Below, piece after piece: positions 34,685 through 44,524 of a stretch of DNA of 64,000 bases (position 1 is its first letter; each line of letters opens with the position of its first letter). This DNA is from Ktedonospora formicarum (lineage in GTDB: Bacteria > Chloroflexota > Ktedonobacteria > Ktedonobacterales > Ktedonobacteraceae). The position numbers were made by a program, and so were the translations under genes. Below the pieces are notes generated by a model that saw only the letters and a list, made by a program, of their open reading frames with translations, searched no databases and was not told the origin of the DNA. The DNA is taken from the NCBI RefSeq assembly GCF_016587355.1, contig NZ_BNJF01000001.1:3253721-3317720 (forward strand), given 5' to 3'.

Positions 34685-34767
34685 TAGGGCGAGAGGGACT
34701 CGAACCCTCACGGCCTCTCAGCCTGGGGATTTTAAGTCCCCTGCGTCTACCATTTCGCCATCGCCCC
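34685..34767 (-). tRNA. tRNA-Leu (anticodon UAA)
   Basis: 83 nt. Acceptor GGGGCGA with UCGCCCU, D arm with GGUAGAC, anticodon stem GGGGA/UCCCC with loop CUUAAAA (anticodon UAA), a long class II variable arm and a T arm with GUUCGAGUCC. The 3' terminal CCA is not encoded (CCC follows). The integrase remnant at its 3' side suggests that this end once served as an attachment site. Confidence 0.97.
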
Positions 34768-34989
34768 GTATTCTGCCACGATAATAGCACGTCTGGCTGC
34801 TTTCGTCAATCGTTTTTCTGCTGTTTATGAGTAGACTAGAATCCTGCAATACATTTATCAGTGAGGGAGAGGCGAAAAAAGCTGACTGGCATGCTAAATA
34901 TTGACGCTGTTGGGTGGCTGGGGCATAATACGTGGCGTGTAGGATATGAAAGAGCGTTCATATAAAAGAAACAATCAGGTGTATACAAG

Positions 34990-37062
34990 ATGACTACAGG
35001 TGGAGAGAGTACGCCTCTGACGCCAGAGCAGATGGTACGGGGATACTACGATGTGATCGTGGTTGGGGCGGGACATGCAGGCTGTGAGGCAGCACTAGCG
35101 AGTGCGCGCATGGGTCGCAAGACCTTGTTACTGACAATGAACCTGGATAGTGTGGCACTTATGCCTTGTAATCCCTCTATGGGGGGGCCTGCCAAGGGGC
35201 ATCTCATTAAGGAGATCGATGCCCTGGGGGGTGAGATTGGCCGGAATACTGACCGCACCTTTATTCAAATGCGGCTACTGAATACGAGTAAAGGGCCGGC
35301 TGTGCAGGCTTTGCGTGCGCAATGTGATAAGCAGGCATACCGTCTGGCGATGAAATATGTGCTGGAGGAGCAGCCGAATCTAGAGCTGAAACAGGCTACA
35401 ATTCAGCGCTTTCTGAGCGAGCGGCGTGAAGATGGGCGCTATGTGCTCCGTGGGGTGGTGGCAAACAATGGCTGGACATATCATGCGCGCTCGGTCGTGC
35501 TGACGACGGGGACATTTATCAATGGTCGCCTGGTGGTGGGTGAGAAGACACAGCCTGGTGGACGTGCGGGTGAGGGACCAGCGTTAGGTATCTCTGACTC
35601 TCTGCGTATGCTGGGGCTCGAAGTGCAGCGTTTTAAGACGGGCACGCCACCACGTATTGATGCACGCACGATTGACTTTACCAAGGCTGAGCGTCAGCCG
35701 GGGAGCCGTGTTCCGCTCTACTTCTCGCAAGATGTGAGTGCGCGCGAGGATGTACAAATACCCGGTGGACGACCTAATCCAGTATATCCTGTGTTGGATG
35801 AGGATTTGCACGGTTGGCGTCCACAGTTGCCATGTTATCTGGTACGTACTACAGAGCGTACTCATGAGATTATCCGTGAGAATCTGCATCGCTCACCACT
35901 ATACACTGGGGTCATCGAGGGGGTTGGGCCGCGCTACTGCCCTTCTATTGAAGATAAGATCGTGCGTTTCGCCGATAAGGTCTCACATCAGATCTTTCTA
36001 GAGCCGGAGGGCTGGCGCACGGGCGAGGTGTATGTGCAGGGGATGAATACCAGTTTGCCAGAAGATGTGCAGTTGGAGATGCTTCGTAGTATCCCGGCAC
36101 TGGAGAAGGCAGAGATTATGCGTGTCGGCTATGCTGTCGAGTATGACTATGTCTTGCCGACGCAGTTATTGCCTACCTTGGAGACCAAGCCTGCGGCTGG
36201 CCTGTTTCTAGCGGGCCAGATCAATGGTACATCAGGCTATGAGGAGGCTGCGGCCCAGGGTATCATGGCTGGCATTAATGCCGCTCTTTACGCGCGGGGT
36301 GAGGATGGTTTTGTACTGGGACGACATGAGGCGTATATCGGCGTACTGGTTGATGATCTGGTGACGCGCCCCATGAGCGAGCCATATCGCCTGCATACAT
36401 CGCGTGCAGAACATCGGTTACTATTGCGTCCCGACAGCGCGGATCTACGCCTGAGTGACCATGCCTATCGCCTGGGATTGATTAATTCAACGCGCTATGA
36501 GCAAGTGGTACGCAAGCGGGAGGCTATCCAGAGTACGTTAGAGGTGCTTGATAGTGTTAGTTTTACCTCGTCGCGCATCACAGAGCAGCATGCTCAGTCC
36601 CTTGGTGTGGGTCTGTTAGGGCAGAAGATGACAGCCAAAGAGTTGCTGCGTCGTCCCCAGGTTCGCTATCACCAGATCGCCAGCCTTTCCCAGCGTATGG
36701 CTCAGGAACAGGTGCGACTAGATGGAGAAGAAGATGCATCTGGCGGACGGCTAGCCCTGGAATTGGCTGAACTGCCAGAAGACACGGCGGAAGAGGTTGA
36801 ACTTCAGGTTAAGTATGAGAACTATGTGCGCAAGCAGGAGCAACAGGTGCGGCGCACTTCACGCCTGGAGGAGGCGCGTATACCAGAGGGCCTGGACTAT
36901 CGTGATGTGCAGCACTTACGTACCGAAGCGCGGCAGAAATTGATTAAGACTTTGCCGCGAACAGTCGGGCAGGCGTCGCGTGTTGAGGGTGTAACGCCAG
37001 CGGATATAGCCATTTTGATGGTGTATATACAGAAAGTACGGGCAACAAAGCTTACATCTTGA
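34990..37062 (+). CDS. mnmG: tRNA uridine-5-carboxymethylaminomethyl modification enzyme MnmG
   Basis: 690 aa, some 60 longer than E. coli GidA. The FAD site [16 protein letters not shown] is near residue 20. Other signatures are [25 protein letters not shown] segment ([12 protein letters not shown]), and [19 protein letters not shown]. With MnmE it adds the carboxymethylaminomethyl group to U34 of several tRNAs, including the tRNA-Leu(UAA) encoded next door. The C-terminal helical domain holds an acidic insertion ([20 protein letters not shown] divides it) before the conserved PEGLDY and VTPADIAIL parts. Confidence 0.96.
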   Translation: MTTGGESTPLTPEQMVRGYYDVIVVGAGHAGCEAALASARMGRKTLLLTMNLDSVALMPCNPSMGGPAKGHLIKEIDALGGEIGRNTDRTFIQMRLLNTSKGPAVQALRAQCDKQAYRLAMKYVLEEQPNLELKQATIQRFLSERREDGRYVLRGVVANNGWTYHARSVVLTTGTFINGRLVVGEKTQPGGRAGEGPALGISDSLRMLGLEVQRFKTGTPPRIDARTIDFTKAERQPGSRVPLYFSQDVSAREDVQIPGGRPNPVYPVLDEDLHGWRPQLPCYLVRTTERTHEIIRENLHRSPLYTGVIEGVGPRYCPSIEDKIVRFADKVSHQIFLEPEGWRTGEVYVQGMNTSLPEDVQLEMLRSIPALEKAEIMRVGYAVEYDYVLPTQLLPTLETKPAAGLFLAGQINGTSGYEEAAAQGIMAGINAALYARGEDGFVLGRHEAYIGVLVDDLVTRPMSEPYRLHTSRAEHRLLLRPDSADLRLSDHAYRLGLINSTRYEQVVRKREAIQSTLEVLDSVSFTSSRITEQHAQSLGVGLLGQKMTAKELLRRPQVRYHQIASLSQRMAQEQVRLDGEEDASGGRLALELAELPEDTAEEVELQVKYENYVRKQEQQVRRTSRLEEARIPEGLDYRDVQHLRTEARQKLIKTLPRTVGQASRVEGVTPADIAILMVYIQKVRATKLTS

Positions 37063-37361
37063 CAGTAAGCTGCTTCTGTGTGTACGATACACGGGCATAG
37101 TGAATACCGTTGATTGTAGGAATGAAGAGCAGTATCAGAGCACGCTCGCTTTGCGTGCGCGATGCTGCTTCTTTGAACTTGTATGAAGCTGATGAATAGA
37201 TATTGAATCATACGGGGCACACACATATCATCATGGCGAAGCACTTTTGCGCCCACAGCAGAGAGACCGCAACTAAAAGAGTTGTTGCATGGACTTTAGA
37301 TACGCTCACAGCGGAGAGCATCGTCCATTGCAGTCTGAGATAAGCAGGAGAGGGAACGACT
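37063..37361. other. Intergenic region with imperfect hairpin
   Basis: 299 bases before the response regulator gene. An imperfect palindrome around gcacgc (37140-37145) and gcgtgc (37153-37158), with outer arms gaagagcag and atgctgcttc, may be the mnmG terminator or a diverged member of the palindromic family. No gene seen. Confidence 0.35.
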
Positions 37362-38045
37362 GTGTACATTCTCGTCGTAGATGACGACCGCTTTGCGAAT
37401 ACACTGGTACAGTTTGTCTTAAGTAAAGAAGGCTATGAGGTAGAGACCGCAGATAACCCACGTGGCGCTCTACAGATGATCCAGAAGCGGGAGCCTGATC
37501 TCCTGATCCTCGATGTAACGATGCCCTATATCAATGGTTTCGAGTTTTCCGCCAAATTGAAGGCTGAAGGTTACGAAATCCCGCTTATTTTTATGACTGC
37601 TCAGGATACTATCGAAGCCAAGCTACAGGGCTTTAACATTGGCGCAGATGATTACATCTGTAAGCCATATAACCATCAGGAACTCGTCGCTCGCGTACAG
37701 GCGGTCATGAGGCGGATCAAGAAGAGTGGGAAGACAGGCAATCAGAGCATTCGTGGCGGACAGATTGAGCTATTTCCCGCCGAGCTCAAGGTTGCTGTAA
37801 CTGGTAAACCGTCAGTTACACTGACGCCGACCGAGATGCATGTCTTGCGTGTTTTAATGAACAGCGCAGGTCAGGTCGTGAACCGCGACCAACTACTGGC
37901 GGAGGTATGGAATGATAACGAGAACAATAGCAATATTGTGGACGTCTATATTCGTCGTTTGCGTGTGAAACTGGAGGATGATCCAGATAAGCCGCTCTAT
38001 ATTCATTCGATACGTGGAATTGGCTACAAGTTTGTCGGTAAATAG
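37362..38045 (+). CDS. OmpR-family response regulator
   Basis: 227 aa from GTG 37362, with AGGAG upstream. Receiver domain (1-120): acidic pair DDD at 6-8, phosphoacceptor Asp in LLILDVTMP, Thr in FMTAQD, Lys in ICKPYN. The C-terminal winged-helix DNA-binding domain has LTPTEMHVLRVLM, VDVYIRRLRVKL and IRGIGYKF. It works with the histidine kinase encoded 43 bases downstream. Target promoters are not evident. Confidence 0.94.
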   Translation: MYILVVDDDRFANTLVQFVLSKEGYEVETADNPRGALQMIQKREPDLLILDVTMPYINGFEFSAKLKAEGYEIPLIFMTAQDTIEAKLQGFNIGADDYICKPYNHQELVARVQAVMRRIKKSGKTGNQSIRGGQIELFPAELKVAVTGKPSVTLTPTEMHVLRVLMNSAGQVVNRDQLLAEVWNDNENNSNIVDVYIRRLRVKLEDDPDKPLYIHSIRGIGYKFVGK

Positions 38046-38088
38046 ACATGTAATGTCGCGAAAGCTTGTTGGAATGTAGGGGGTCAGG

Positions 38089-39300
38089 GTGCGGAAGCGT
38101 ATGCAAAAACAGGATCAGCAGAAGGAACCTGGACGCGAGTCTGCTCGCGAGGACACAAGTACTTCTACGGAGCTGGGCCGCTCGGGCATTAAGGTTGTGT
38201 CGCGCATCGAGCGTGATGAGGTACTGAATGCGCTCATAGAGCATAGCTCGGATGCGATTATGGTTCTGGATGAACAATTTCTGGTACGAGAGAGCAATCC
38301 GGCTGCCCGGACGATGCTCAAATTGCCGAGAGATGAGGAGATGGGGTGGAAGTGCCGCGAGGTATTGCGCTGCAAGAATCTGAACCGCATGGAGTTATGC
38401 GGCACCTCTAGTTGTCCCTTGACGCGGGCGTTGCAGCAACATGGGCCATTGCCAAATGAAGAATTGGTGGTTGGGAGCCAACGCGAGTCCTTTTGTGAGG
38501 TTTCGGCTAGCGTGACCCCAGTTGATGCTAGTGACGGTCGAGGTGCGGTCTTTACCGTGAGGGATCTCTCAGCCTTAAAGGTTGCCAGCCAGGTACGCGC
38601 TAATTTTGTCTCTATGGTTTCGCACGAGTTGCGTACACCGTTGAACTCTGTGCATGGTTTCATTGAACTGCTCTTACAGGGGCATATGGGCGAGCTAACG
38701 GAAGAGCAGCGGCTCTACCTGGGGTACACTCAGGAGGGGGTACAGCAGCTTATCTCTATTGTTGAGGATATCCTATTTATGACACGCTCAGACCTGGGGC
38801 AGTTTGAAACGCGGCAGCAGGGTGTCCAACTTTATGAACTGGTACGGTTGGTAACACGCAATTTACAGCCTCAAGCGCTTAAAGCAGGCGTGGCGTTAGT
38901 GCTAGCTATTCCCCAGGAGACACCATTGCTCTATATTGATCCGCAACGGATCAAGCAGGTACTGAACAATCTCATCGCCAACGCTATCAAATATACTCCC
39001 CCCGGCGGCTCCGTGACGGTTACCGCGCGTGAGCATGACGCGCATTTCCAGATGATTACTGTGACGGATACAGGTTATGGCATTCCATTAGAGGATCGCC
39101 CCCACATCTTTGAGCGCTTCTATCAGTCGAATCATAGTCAGCAGTCGAAGATGGGGGGATATGGCCTTGGTCTGGCGATTGCTCGCTTGATTGTGGAGCA
39201 ACATGGCGGCACCATCAGCTTTGATACGGCCCTAGAGAAAGGATCGTCGTTCTACTTCACTTTGCCGATTTATGAGGGTGCGCGCCAGGATACGCTTTAG
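38089..39300 (+). CDS. PAS-domain sensor histidine kinase
   Basis: 403 aa from GTG 38089 (ATG 38101 is an alternative). No membrane segments, so it senses in the cytoplasm. A PAS domain at about 48-165 contains four Cys (CREVLRC, LCGTSSC), which could bind a metal, haem or redox signal. This is speculative. The HisKA box is MVSHELRTPLNS. The ATPase domain is complete: NNLIANAIKY, DTGYGIP, GYGLGLAIARLI, EQHGGTI. Partner of the response regulator just upstream. Its stop is one base from the end of the convergent endonuclease V gene. Confidence 0.94.
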   Translation: MRKRMQKQDQQKEPGRESAREDTSTSTELGRSGIKVVSRIERDEVLNALIEHSSDAIMVLDEQFLVRESNPAARTMLKLPRDEEMGWKCREVLRCKNLNRMELCGTSSCPLTRALQQHGPLPNEELVVGSQRESFCEVSASVTPVDASDGRGAVFTVRDLSALKVASQVRANFVSMVSHELRTPLNSVHGFIELLLQGHMGELTEEQRLYLGYTQEGVQQLISIVEDILFMTRSDLGQFETRQQGVQLYELVRLVTRNLQPQALKAGVALVLAIPQETPLLYIDPQRIKQVLNNLIANAIKYTPPGGSVTVTAREHDAHFQMITVTDTGYGIPLEDRPHIFERFYQSNHSQQSKMGGYGLGLAIARLIVEQHGGTISFDTALEKGSSFYFTLPIYEGARQDTL

Positions 39301-39301
39301 A

Positions 39302-40018
39302 TCAGGACCAGAGTGTCGGTTGTTCGGTATCTCCTGGTGTTTCGGGCTCGATCCAGGTCTTGTCCTTTGAGAGCTTATCTGCCTGACGCGTTGTCTCGGG
39401 AAGACGATAGCCCTTGCTACAGGCCAGGACATAGCGAATACTTGTTTCTAGACTGATAAGATGACCGGGTGAGATGAACATTGGCTTAACGTGTGTGCGC
39501 GTACGCACAACCGCGCCGATGGTCTCCTGCTTATAGATGAGTGGAACCCAGGAACCTGCCTCTTCACCAAGGGCATCCTGGTCATAGTGACCAACGAGGA
39601 GGGATTTAGCACAGCCAATAGTAGGTATGCCGAGCCAGAGCCCGAGGTGAGAGGCAATGCCGATGCGTCTGGGGTGCGCGATACCCTGTCCATCTACCAT
39701 GATCAGGTCTGGCTTCTGGCGAAGTCGCTTGAAGGCTCCGATCACACTTGGTGCTTCACGAAATGAGAGGAGTCCGGGCACATAGGGCATGGGTATCGGC
39801 TCTTCGTAGATATGGCGCTCGATAATCTCTAACTCTGGATAGGAGAGGAGCACAATGGCTGCCTGGGCCATATCATGCTCCTCATGGATTGCCATGTCAA
39901 CGCCTGCGACAGAGCGTACTTCCCCGATATGGTCTTCAAGAATGATACGTTGCGCGAGTTCGCGCTGAAGTGCAATGGCCTCTGTCGCGCTCAGATTCCA
40001 GCGGTGCAAGTCTTGCAT
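39302..40018 (-). CDS. nfi: Endonuclease V (deoxyinosine 3' endonuclease)
   Basis: 238 aa. Family motifs are VAGVDMAI with the first catalytic Asp, the YVPGLLSFRE hinge, LIMVDGQGIAHPRRIG with the second Asp, and GCAKSLL. It nicks DNA (or RNA) one base past inosine during repair of deaminated adenine. The C terminus has about 25 extra residues rich in Lys, Thr and Pro. It converges with the histidine kinase gene with a 1-base gap and no terminator between, so antisense readthrough is possible. Confidence 0.95.
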   Translation of the reverse strand: MQDLHRWNLSATEAIALQRELAQRIILEDHIGEVRSVAGVDMAIHEEHDMAQAAIVLLSYPELEIIERHIYEEPIPMPYVPGLLSFREAPSVIGAFKRLRQKPDLIMVDGQGIAHPRRIGIASHLGLWLGIPTIGCAKSLLVGHYDQDALGEEAGSWVPLIYKQETIGAVVRTRTHVKPMFISPGHLISLETSIRYVLACSKGYRLPETTRQADKLSKDKTWIEPETPGDTEQPTLWS

Positions 40019-40089
40019 ACTCTAATTTTCCCCTTTATCTTAACCATGTGTTTCCTAGCTTTCCGCGTTTCTGGTTTACTGCTGCTTCT

Positions 40090-40848
40090 CTAATGAGCTT
40101 CAGTGACGCAGATCATGCGTGGGCTCTCCAGATGATAAGGCGCGAGATCATAGTCTCCATAAACGTCTTTGACAAGGAAACCTGCCTGCTCTAAGAGCAA
40201 CTCGATTTCACCACGCTCAAAGAGATAGTGATGAGTTGTTGTGACGGTCCGCTGGATTGGCCCCCCCTGGGTATGCTGATCGTAGAAGTGGGTGAGTTCC
40301 AGCAAGTGGCGGTCAGGCGTAGAGGCGGGACTTACAAAGTGGGTAAGCCAGGTTGCATCGTCATACTGCCAGGTACCCTGATGTAGCATCTGTCCGCTCA
40401 TAGCTTCCATATAGCGTAAGTCACTGTTGCTGATGTCTAGAATGAACATGCCACCGGGTGAGAGATGTGCGCGTATAGCGGCGAGGGCCTGCTTCTGTTG
40501 AGCGCGAGCAGTAATATGGGCGAAGGAGCCGAGTGCGATAAAGGCCATGCGATATTTCTGCTCCAGATGAAGCTCGCAGAGGTTTTGTTGGGCTAGCGTA
40601 CAGCGCGTGCTCAGCCCGGCATCGTTTAGTGATTCGCGTGCGATTGCGAGCATGCGCTCCGAAGTGTCAACGCCGGTTACCTCGTAACCGTCTTCCGCCA
40701 GAGGCAATAGGACGCGTCCGCTGCCACTAGCTAACTCCAGAATCTTGCCACCACAGAGTTCGGCGAAGTTGCGGTACATATCCAGGTCTTCATCAAACCC
40801 GGCGTGCTCTATATCATAAAATGGTGCGATAAGATCATAGTTGTTCAT
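40090..40848 (-). CDS. Class I SAM-dependent methyltransferase
   Basis: 252 aa. Motif I is ILELASGSGRVLLPLAEDGY, followed by VTGVDTSERML for the acidic ribose-binding residue and MAFIALGSFAHI at motif IV. Close to the Methyltransf_25/11 group of small-molecule methylases. Substrate unknown. It lies 72 bases downstream of nfi on the same strand and shares a divergent upstream region with the zinc dehydrogenase. Confidence 0.88.
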   Translation of the reverse strand: MNNYDLIAPFYDIEHAGFDEDLDMYRNFAELCGGKILELASGSGRVLLPLAEDGYEVTGVDTSERMLAIARESLNDAGLSTRCTLAQQNLCELHLEQKYRMAFIALGSFAHITARAQQKQALAAIRAHLSPGGMFILDISNSDLRYMEAMSGQMLHQGTWQYDDATWLTHFVSPASTPDRHLLELTHFYDQHTQGGPIQRTVTTTHHYLFERGEIELLLEQAGFLVKDVYGDYDLAPYHLESPRMICVTEAH

Positions 40849-41022
40849 GGAAAGAAAATCCTTAGATGTTGGACGCTTTCAGCGTTTGTTGTCTGCTCTA
40901 TAGTAGCACTTATATTGGTTGACGCAAGACTATCCGCTCAATGATATCAAAGTTGCTATTCGGGTTTCAATGTTTTACGCTGGATTATATAATCCTGTTT
41001 TGCGTGAAGGAGAGTATAGACA

Positions 41023-42024
41023 ATGCGGGCATTAGTATTTAGCGAACAAGGGTTAGAGATTGAGCGTGCCTATCCTATGCCAATTCCGGGCGATGGTGAG
41101 GCGCTTATACGTGTGGTACAGGCGGGAATTTGTAATACGGATCTGGAGATTACGCGCGGCTATAAGGGCTTTCATGGCGTATTGGGCCATGAATTTGTGG
41201 GGATTGTGGAAGAGATAGGCGGTGCGGTTGACAGAAAAGAACATGCTACTATGTTGGGAAAGCGAGTCGTGGGCGAGATAAATATACCATGCCGTCAGAT
41301 TGAGTGTGCATATTGCCGCCATGAGGTGTATTCGCATTGTCCCAGGCGCACGGCACTGGGTATTATTGGTCACGATGGCATTTTCGCCGAGTATGCGACG
41401 CTCCCTCTTGCGAACCTGCATCTTGTCCCCGATGAGGTCAGCGACGACGAGGCTGTCTTTGTTGAGCCGCTAGCTGCGAATTTTGAGATGCTAGAGCAGA
41501 TGCACATACTACCTTCAGAACGTGTGCTTGTGCTCGGTGATGGCAAGATGGGGCAACTGGCGGCGCGAGTGCTTGTGCTGAGTGGCTGCGAGGTCTTGAT
41601 GGTAGGTAAGCATACGGAGAAGCTGGCACTCGTTGCCGGAAGTGGGGTCAAAACGCTGGCTCTGGAAGATGCAGAGCAACTGGTTCAGCAAGGCGAGCGC
41701 AGTGCCTATGTAGTGGAGTGTACCGGATCGGCGCGAGGGCTAGAAATGGCGTTGCGCCTGGTGCGACCTCGTGGCACCATTATGCTCAAAAGTACCGTCG
41801 CGGAGCCGGGAACTCTGGATTTCTCAACCATCGTCGTCAATGAGATACGCGTACAAGGTTCACGTTGTGGCCCCTTTGAGCCAGCTTTACGTGCCTTGCG
41901 ACAGAAGCGCATAGATGTGTCCTCATTGATTAGCGCTCGTTATACACTAGACGAAGCGGTTGCGGCCTTCCAGTTTGCCGTGCAGCGTGGCAATTTGAAG
42001 GTATTGCTCACGATGGAGGCGTAA
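41023..42024 (+). CDS. Zinc-dependent medium-chain alcohol dehydrogenase
   Basis: 333 aa. Catalytic zinc ligands are Cys in GICNTD and His-Glu in LGHEF. Structural zinc is suggested by four Cys in NIPCRQIECAYCRHEVYSHC. The NAD(P) site is VLVLGDGKMGQLAARVL. The overall type resembles sorbitol or threonine dehydrogenases, and the alcohol is unknown. GAAGGAG precedes ATG 41023, and TATAAT at 40988-40993 is a likely -10 box. A hairpin terminator follows at 42031-42062. Confidence 0.93.
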   Translation: MRALVFSEQGLEIERAYPMPIPGDGEALIRVVQAGICNTDLEITRGYKGFHGVLGHEFVGIVEEIGGAVDRKEHATMLGKRVVGEINIPCRQIECAYCRHEVYSHCPRRTALGIIGHDGIFAEYATLPLANLHLVPDEVSDDEAVFVEPLAANFEMLEQMHILPSERVLVLGDGKMGQLAARVLVLSGCEVLMVGKHTEKLALVAGSGVKTLALEDAEQLVQQGERSAYVVECTGSARGLEMALRLVRPRGTIMLKSTVAEPGTLDFSTIVVNEIRVQGSRCGPFEPALRALRQKRIDVSSLISARYTLDEAVAAFQFAVQRGNLKVLLTMEA

Positions 42025-42028
42025 GGCC

Positions 42029-42154
42029 TTAAAGGGGAGGTATATTTACTGGTCTCCCCTTTGCCTTGTTCTGCTTAGCCGCGAAGGAGGGAGGACGCGC
42101 CATCGATCCAGAACCCGCGCCCGTGACGAGCGCAACCTTGCCTGAGAGATTCAT
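42029..42154 (-). pseudogene. Stub of a short-chain dehydrogenase gene
   Basis: ATG 42154 has a good AAGGAG site and starts MNLSGKVALVTGAGSG, the Rossmann start of a short-chain dehydrogenase. Reading then runs into SMARPPSFAAK and stops at 42029 after 41 residues, so the catalytic Tyr-x3-Lys and nearly the whole domain are missing. A deletion that joined its 5' end to the alcohol dehydrogenase terminator is the simplest explanation. Confidence 0.8.
42031..42062. terminator. Terminator after the alcohol dehydrogenase
   Basis: Aaaggggag (42031-42039) pairs with ctccccttt (42054-42062), 14-base loop. It lies 7 bases after the stop. Confidence 0.6.
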
Positions 42155-42488
42155 ATGCTAGTAACTCCTTTACGAATATACGTCTGTCATGAGCCACGTC
42201 CGATAATAGGCATCGGTTACATGTTTGAAGGGTTGCATACACTTTTTGCGTAAAAGACTGGGACTTGAACTGTAGTCGCTAATGCTTGAACTTGTATACC
42301 TTTGAGACCTGTGAAACGTGTTTTTCATAGGTTGCCCACGTTTTCAGCAGAGATTAATTTCGCTATATTTCATTATGTGTCATTATATTCAATAATATGT
42401 TGATTTTTTAAGAGCGTTGTGGCGACTTTTTGTTGAGACTCTCTAGCCTCATCGAGGGGCGCATCATAGAAGATAAGGAGGCATACAT
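42155..42488. other. Gene-free AT-rich interval before the symporter
   Basis: 334 bases between the dehydrogenase stub and the symporter. AT-rich around 42340-42420. A ribosome site AAGGAGG at 42474-42480 serves the symporter. No other signal that I can support. Confidence 0.4.
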
Positions 42489-44141
42489 ATGCTTGCCATT
42501 GCATCGATGCAAGTGGATGTAACGGCGAATATTGGCTGGGTTGATTACCTGATCATCGCTATCTACTTCTGTGTGACATTAGGAATTGGGTTTGCGCTAA
42601 GGAGGCGCATGCGCTCTTCAGAGGATTTCTTTCTCTCGGGGCGTTCTCTCCCAAGCTGGGTAACGGGTCTGGCCTTTGTGGGGGCTAATCTGGGAGCTCT
42701 AGAGATTCTGGGTATGGGCGCGAATGCCGCGCAATATGGCTTTATGCAAGCCCATTTCTACTGGATTGGTGCCATCCCCGCGATGCTGTTTGTGGCTATC
42801 TTTATGATGCCCTTTTACTATGGCAGCAAGACCCACTCGGTCCCTGGTTTTCTGAAGCTACGCTTCAATGAAGCCACCCGTGGCTTTAATGCCATATCAT
42901 TCGGAGTTTTAACCGTCCTAACCAGTGGTATAAACATGTATGCGGCAGCACTGGTCTTCAATGTGCTGCTGGGCTGGGATCTCAATCTATGTATCTGGCT
43001 GGCGGCGGCCTTCATCATGGGCTATATTCTGCTTGGCGGGTTGTCCTCATCAATTTATAATGAGACCCTTCAGTTCTTCCTGATCGTGCTTGGACTCTTG
43101 CCGCTGACCTTGATTGGCCTGCATAATGTAGGAGGCTGGTCGGGCCTGCAAGCTAAGGTGAATAATCCTACCTTTTTCCACCTGTGGCAGGGGACTGCTG
43201 GGAATGATAACCCCTTTGGGGTTAATTTCATTGGGATTGCGTTGGGCCTGGGCTTTGTTTTGAGCTTTGGCTACTGGTGTACCGACTTCCTGGTAGTGCA
43301 GCGCGCGTTGGCTGCGGAGGATGAGGCGGCGGCGGAGCGTACCCCACTCATCGCGGCTTTCCCCAAGTTATTCTTCCCCTTTATCGCGATTGTGCCGGGC
43401 CTCGTCATTTTTTCTGTGATGCCACATCTTGGGCAGGGTGGTGGTTTCCAGAATTCATATAATATGGCGATCCCCTATGCAATGGTGCATTTCTTCCCCA
43501 GTGGTTTGCTAGGTTTGGGTTTGACCGCACTCCTTGCCTCATTTATGTCTGGTATGGCTGGCAATGTTACGGCATTCAATACTGTGTGGACCTACGACAT
43601 CTATCGCTCATATATCAAAAAAGATGCACCTGATAGCCATTATCTGTGGATGGGGCGTATTGTAACTGTTGTAGGTATCCTGCTGAGTGTTGCGACTGCC
43701 TACCTTGCCGCCAACTTTAGCAGTATTATGGACTATGTACAGGCACTATTCTCGATCTTTAATGCTCCTTTGCTGGCGACCTTCTTGTTGGGTATGTTCT
43801 GGAAGCGTACAACGGGTTGGGGTGGCTTCATTGGTCTGGTGGTTGGGACGACTGTCTCGATTGCTATGTGGATAATGGAACAATATATGCACCTCTTCTC
43901 GCTGGGTAGCTCCGAGGGGTCAAGTATGTGGCGTGCGTTGATTGCGTGGGGAACCTGTTTTGTGATAACGATCATTGTCTCGCTTTTTACCAGCCCCAAG
44001 CCTGATGCGGAGCTTAAGGGATTGGTCTACAGTTTGACACCCAAGAGTGAAGTTGTGGAGACGGTGTGGTATAAGAAGCCGATGGTGCTGGCTGGTGCTG
44101 CTCTGGTGATCTTCGTTGTGCTGAACGTCATATTCTTCTAG
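42489..44141 (+). CDS. Sodium:solute symporter (SSS/SGLT family)
   Basis: 550 aa, about 13-14 transmembrane helices. Recognised by the first helix and loop (DYLIIAIYFCVTLGIGF, RSSEDFFLSGRSLPSW), GANLGALEILGMGA, and the mid-protein sugar-transporter-like FGYWCTDFLVVQRALAA. It resembles the bacterial galactose/SGLT branch, so a sugar or related solute carried with sodium is likely. Identity of the substrate is inference. It is followed 19 bases later by a small two-helix membrane protein, a usual arrangement for an accessory subunit. Confidence 0.92.
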   Translation: MLAIASMQVDVTANIGWVDYLIIAIYFCVTLGIGFALRRRMRSSEDFFLSGRSLPSWVTGLAFVGANLGALEILGMGANAAQYGFMQAHFYWIGAIPAMLFVAIFMMPFYYGSKTHSVPGFLKLRFNEATRGFNAISFGVLTVLTSGINMYAAALVFNVLLGWDLNLCIWLAAAFIMGYILLGGLSSSIYNETLQFFLIVLGLLPLTLIGLHNVGGWSGLQAKVNNPTFFHLWQGTAGNDNPFGVNFIGIALGLGFVLSFGYWCTDFLVVQRALAAEDEAAAERTPLIAAFPKLFFPFIAIVPGLVIFSVMPHLGQGGGFQNSYNMAIPYAMVHFFPSGLLGLGLTALLASFMSGMAGNVTAFNTVWTYDIYRSYIKKDAPDSHYLWMGRIVTVVGILLSVATAYLAANFSSIMDYVQALFSIFNAPLLATFLLGMFWKRTTGWGGFIGLVVGTTVSIAMWIMEQYMHLFSLGSSEGSSMWRALIAWGTCFVITIIVSLFTSPKPDAELKGLVYSLTPKSEVVETVWYKKPMVLAGAALVIFVVLNVIFF

Positions 44142-44160
44142 TTCGAAGGGAGTATTGGTT

Positions 44161-44403
44161 ATGAGTCAAGAGGATGTGCACGATATGGAGAGCTCGGGCG
44201 AGTCACATCAGATGTCCATCGCCTTAACGATAGGTGCGACCATAGGCGTGATGGGGTTGGTGCTCTTTCTCTATGGTCTGTTTGGTACGGCGGACTATGC
44301 TCGTAGTGATGGAATCAATATCAATCTCTGGTGGGGATTATTGATGATGGTGGTGGGTCTGTTCATGGGTGGCGGAAGTTATCTTAGGAGTCGGAAAAGA
44401 TAG
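44161..44403 (+). CDS. Small two-helix membrane protein beside the symporter
   Basis: 80 aa from ATG 44161, with GAAGGG upstream. A 20-residue acidic N terminus and two helices (ALTIGATIGVMGLVLFLYGLF and WWGLLMMVVGLFMGGGSYL) separated by a charged loop, ending in basic residues. No family recognised. Cotranscribed with the symporter and possibly a small partner of it. Confidence 0.7.
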   Translation: MSQEDVHDMESSGESHQMSIALTIGATIGVMGLVLFLYGLFGTADYARSDGININLWWGLLMMVVGLFMGGGSYLRSRKR

Positions 44404-44430
44404 CTAGTATACACAATTAAATATCAGATT

Positions 44431-44513
44431 GCCAAAGGGATTGTCCTTGTCAGGGGATAATCCCTTTGGCTACTTATGGCAATGCGCAAAAGAATGAAGC
44501 GCATGCCATAAGT
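44431..44513. terminator. Two adjacent hairpins between convergent operons
   Basis: First hairpin: gccaaagggatt (44431-44442) with aatccctttggc (44459-44470). Second: acttatggcaatgcgc (44472-44487) with gcgcatgccataagt (44499-44513), one bulge. They close the symporter operon and ppdK respectively. Confidence 0.75.
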
Positions 44514-44524
44514 AGGGGCTGAGT

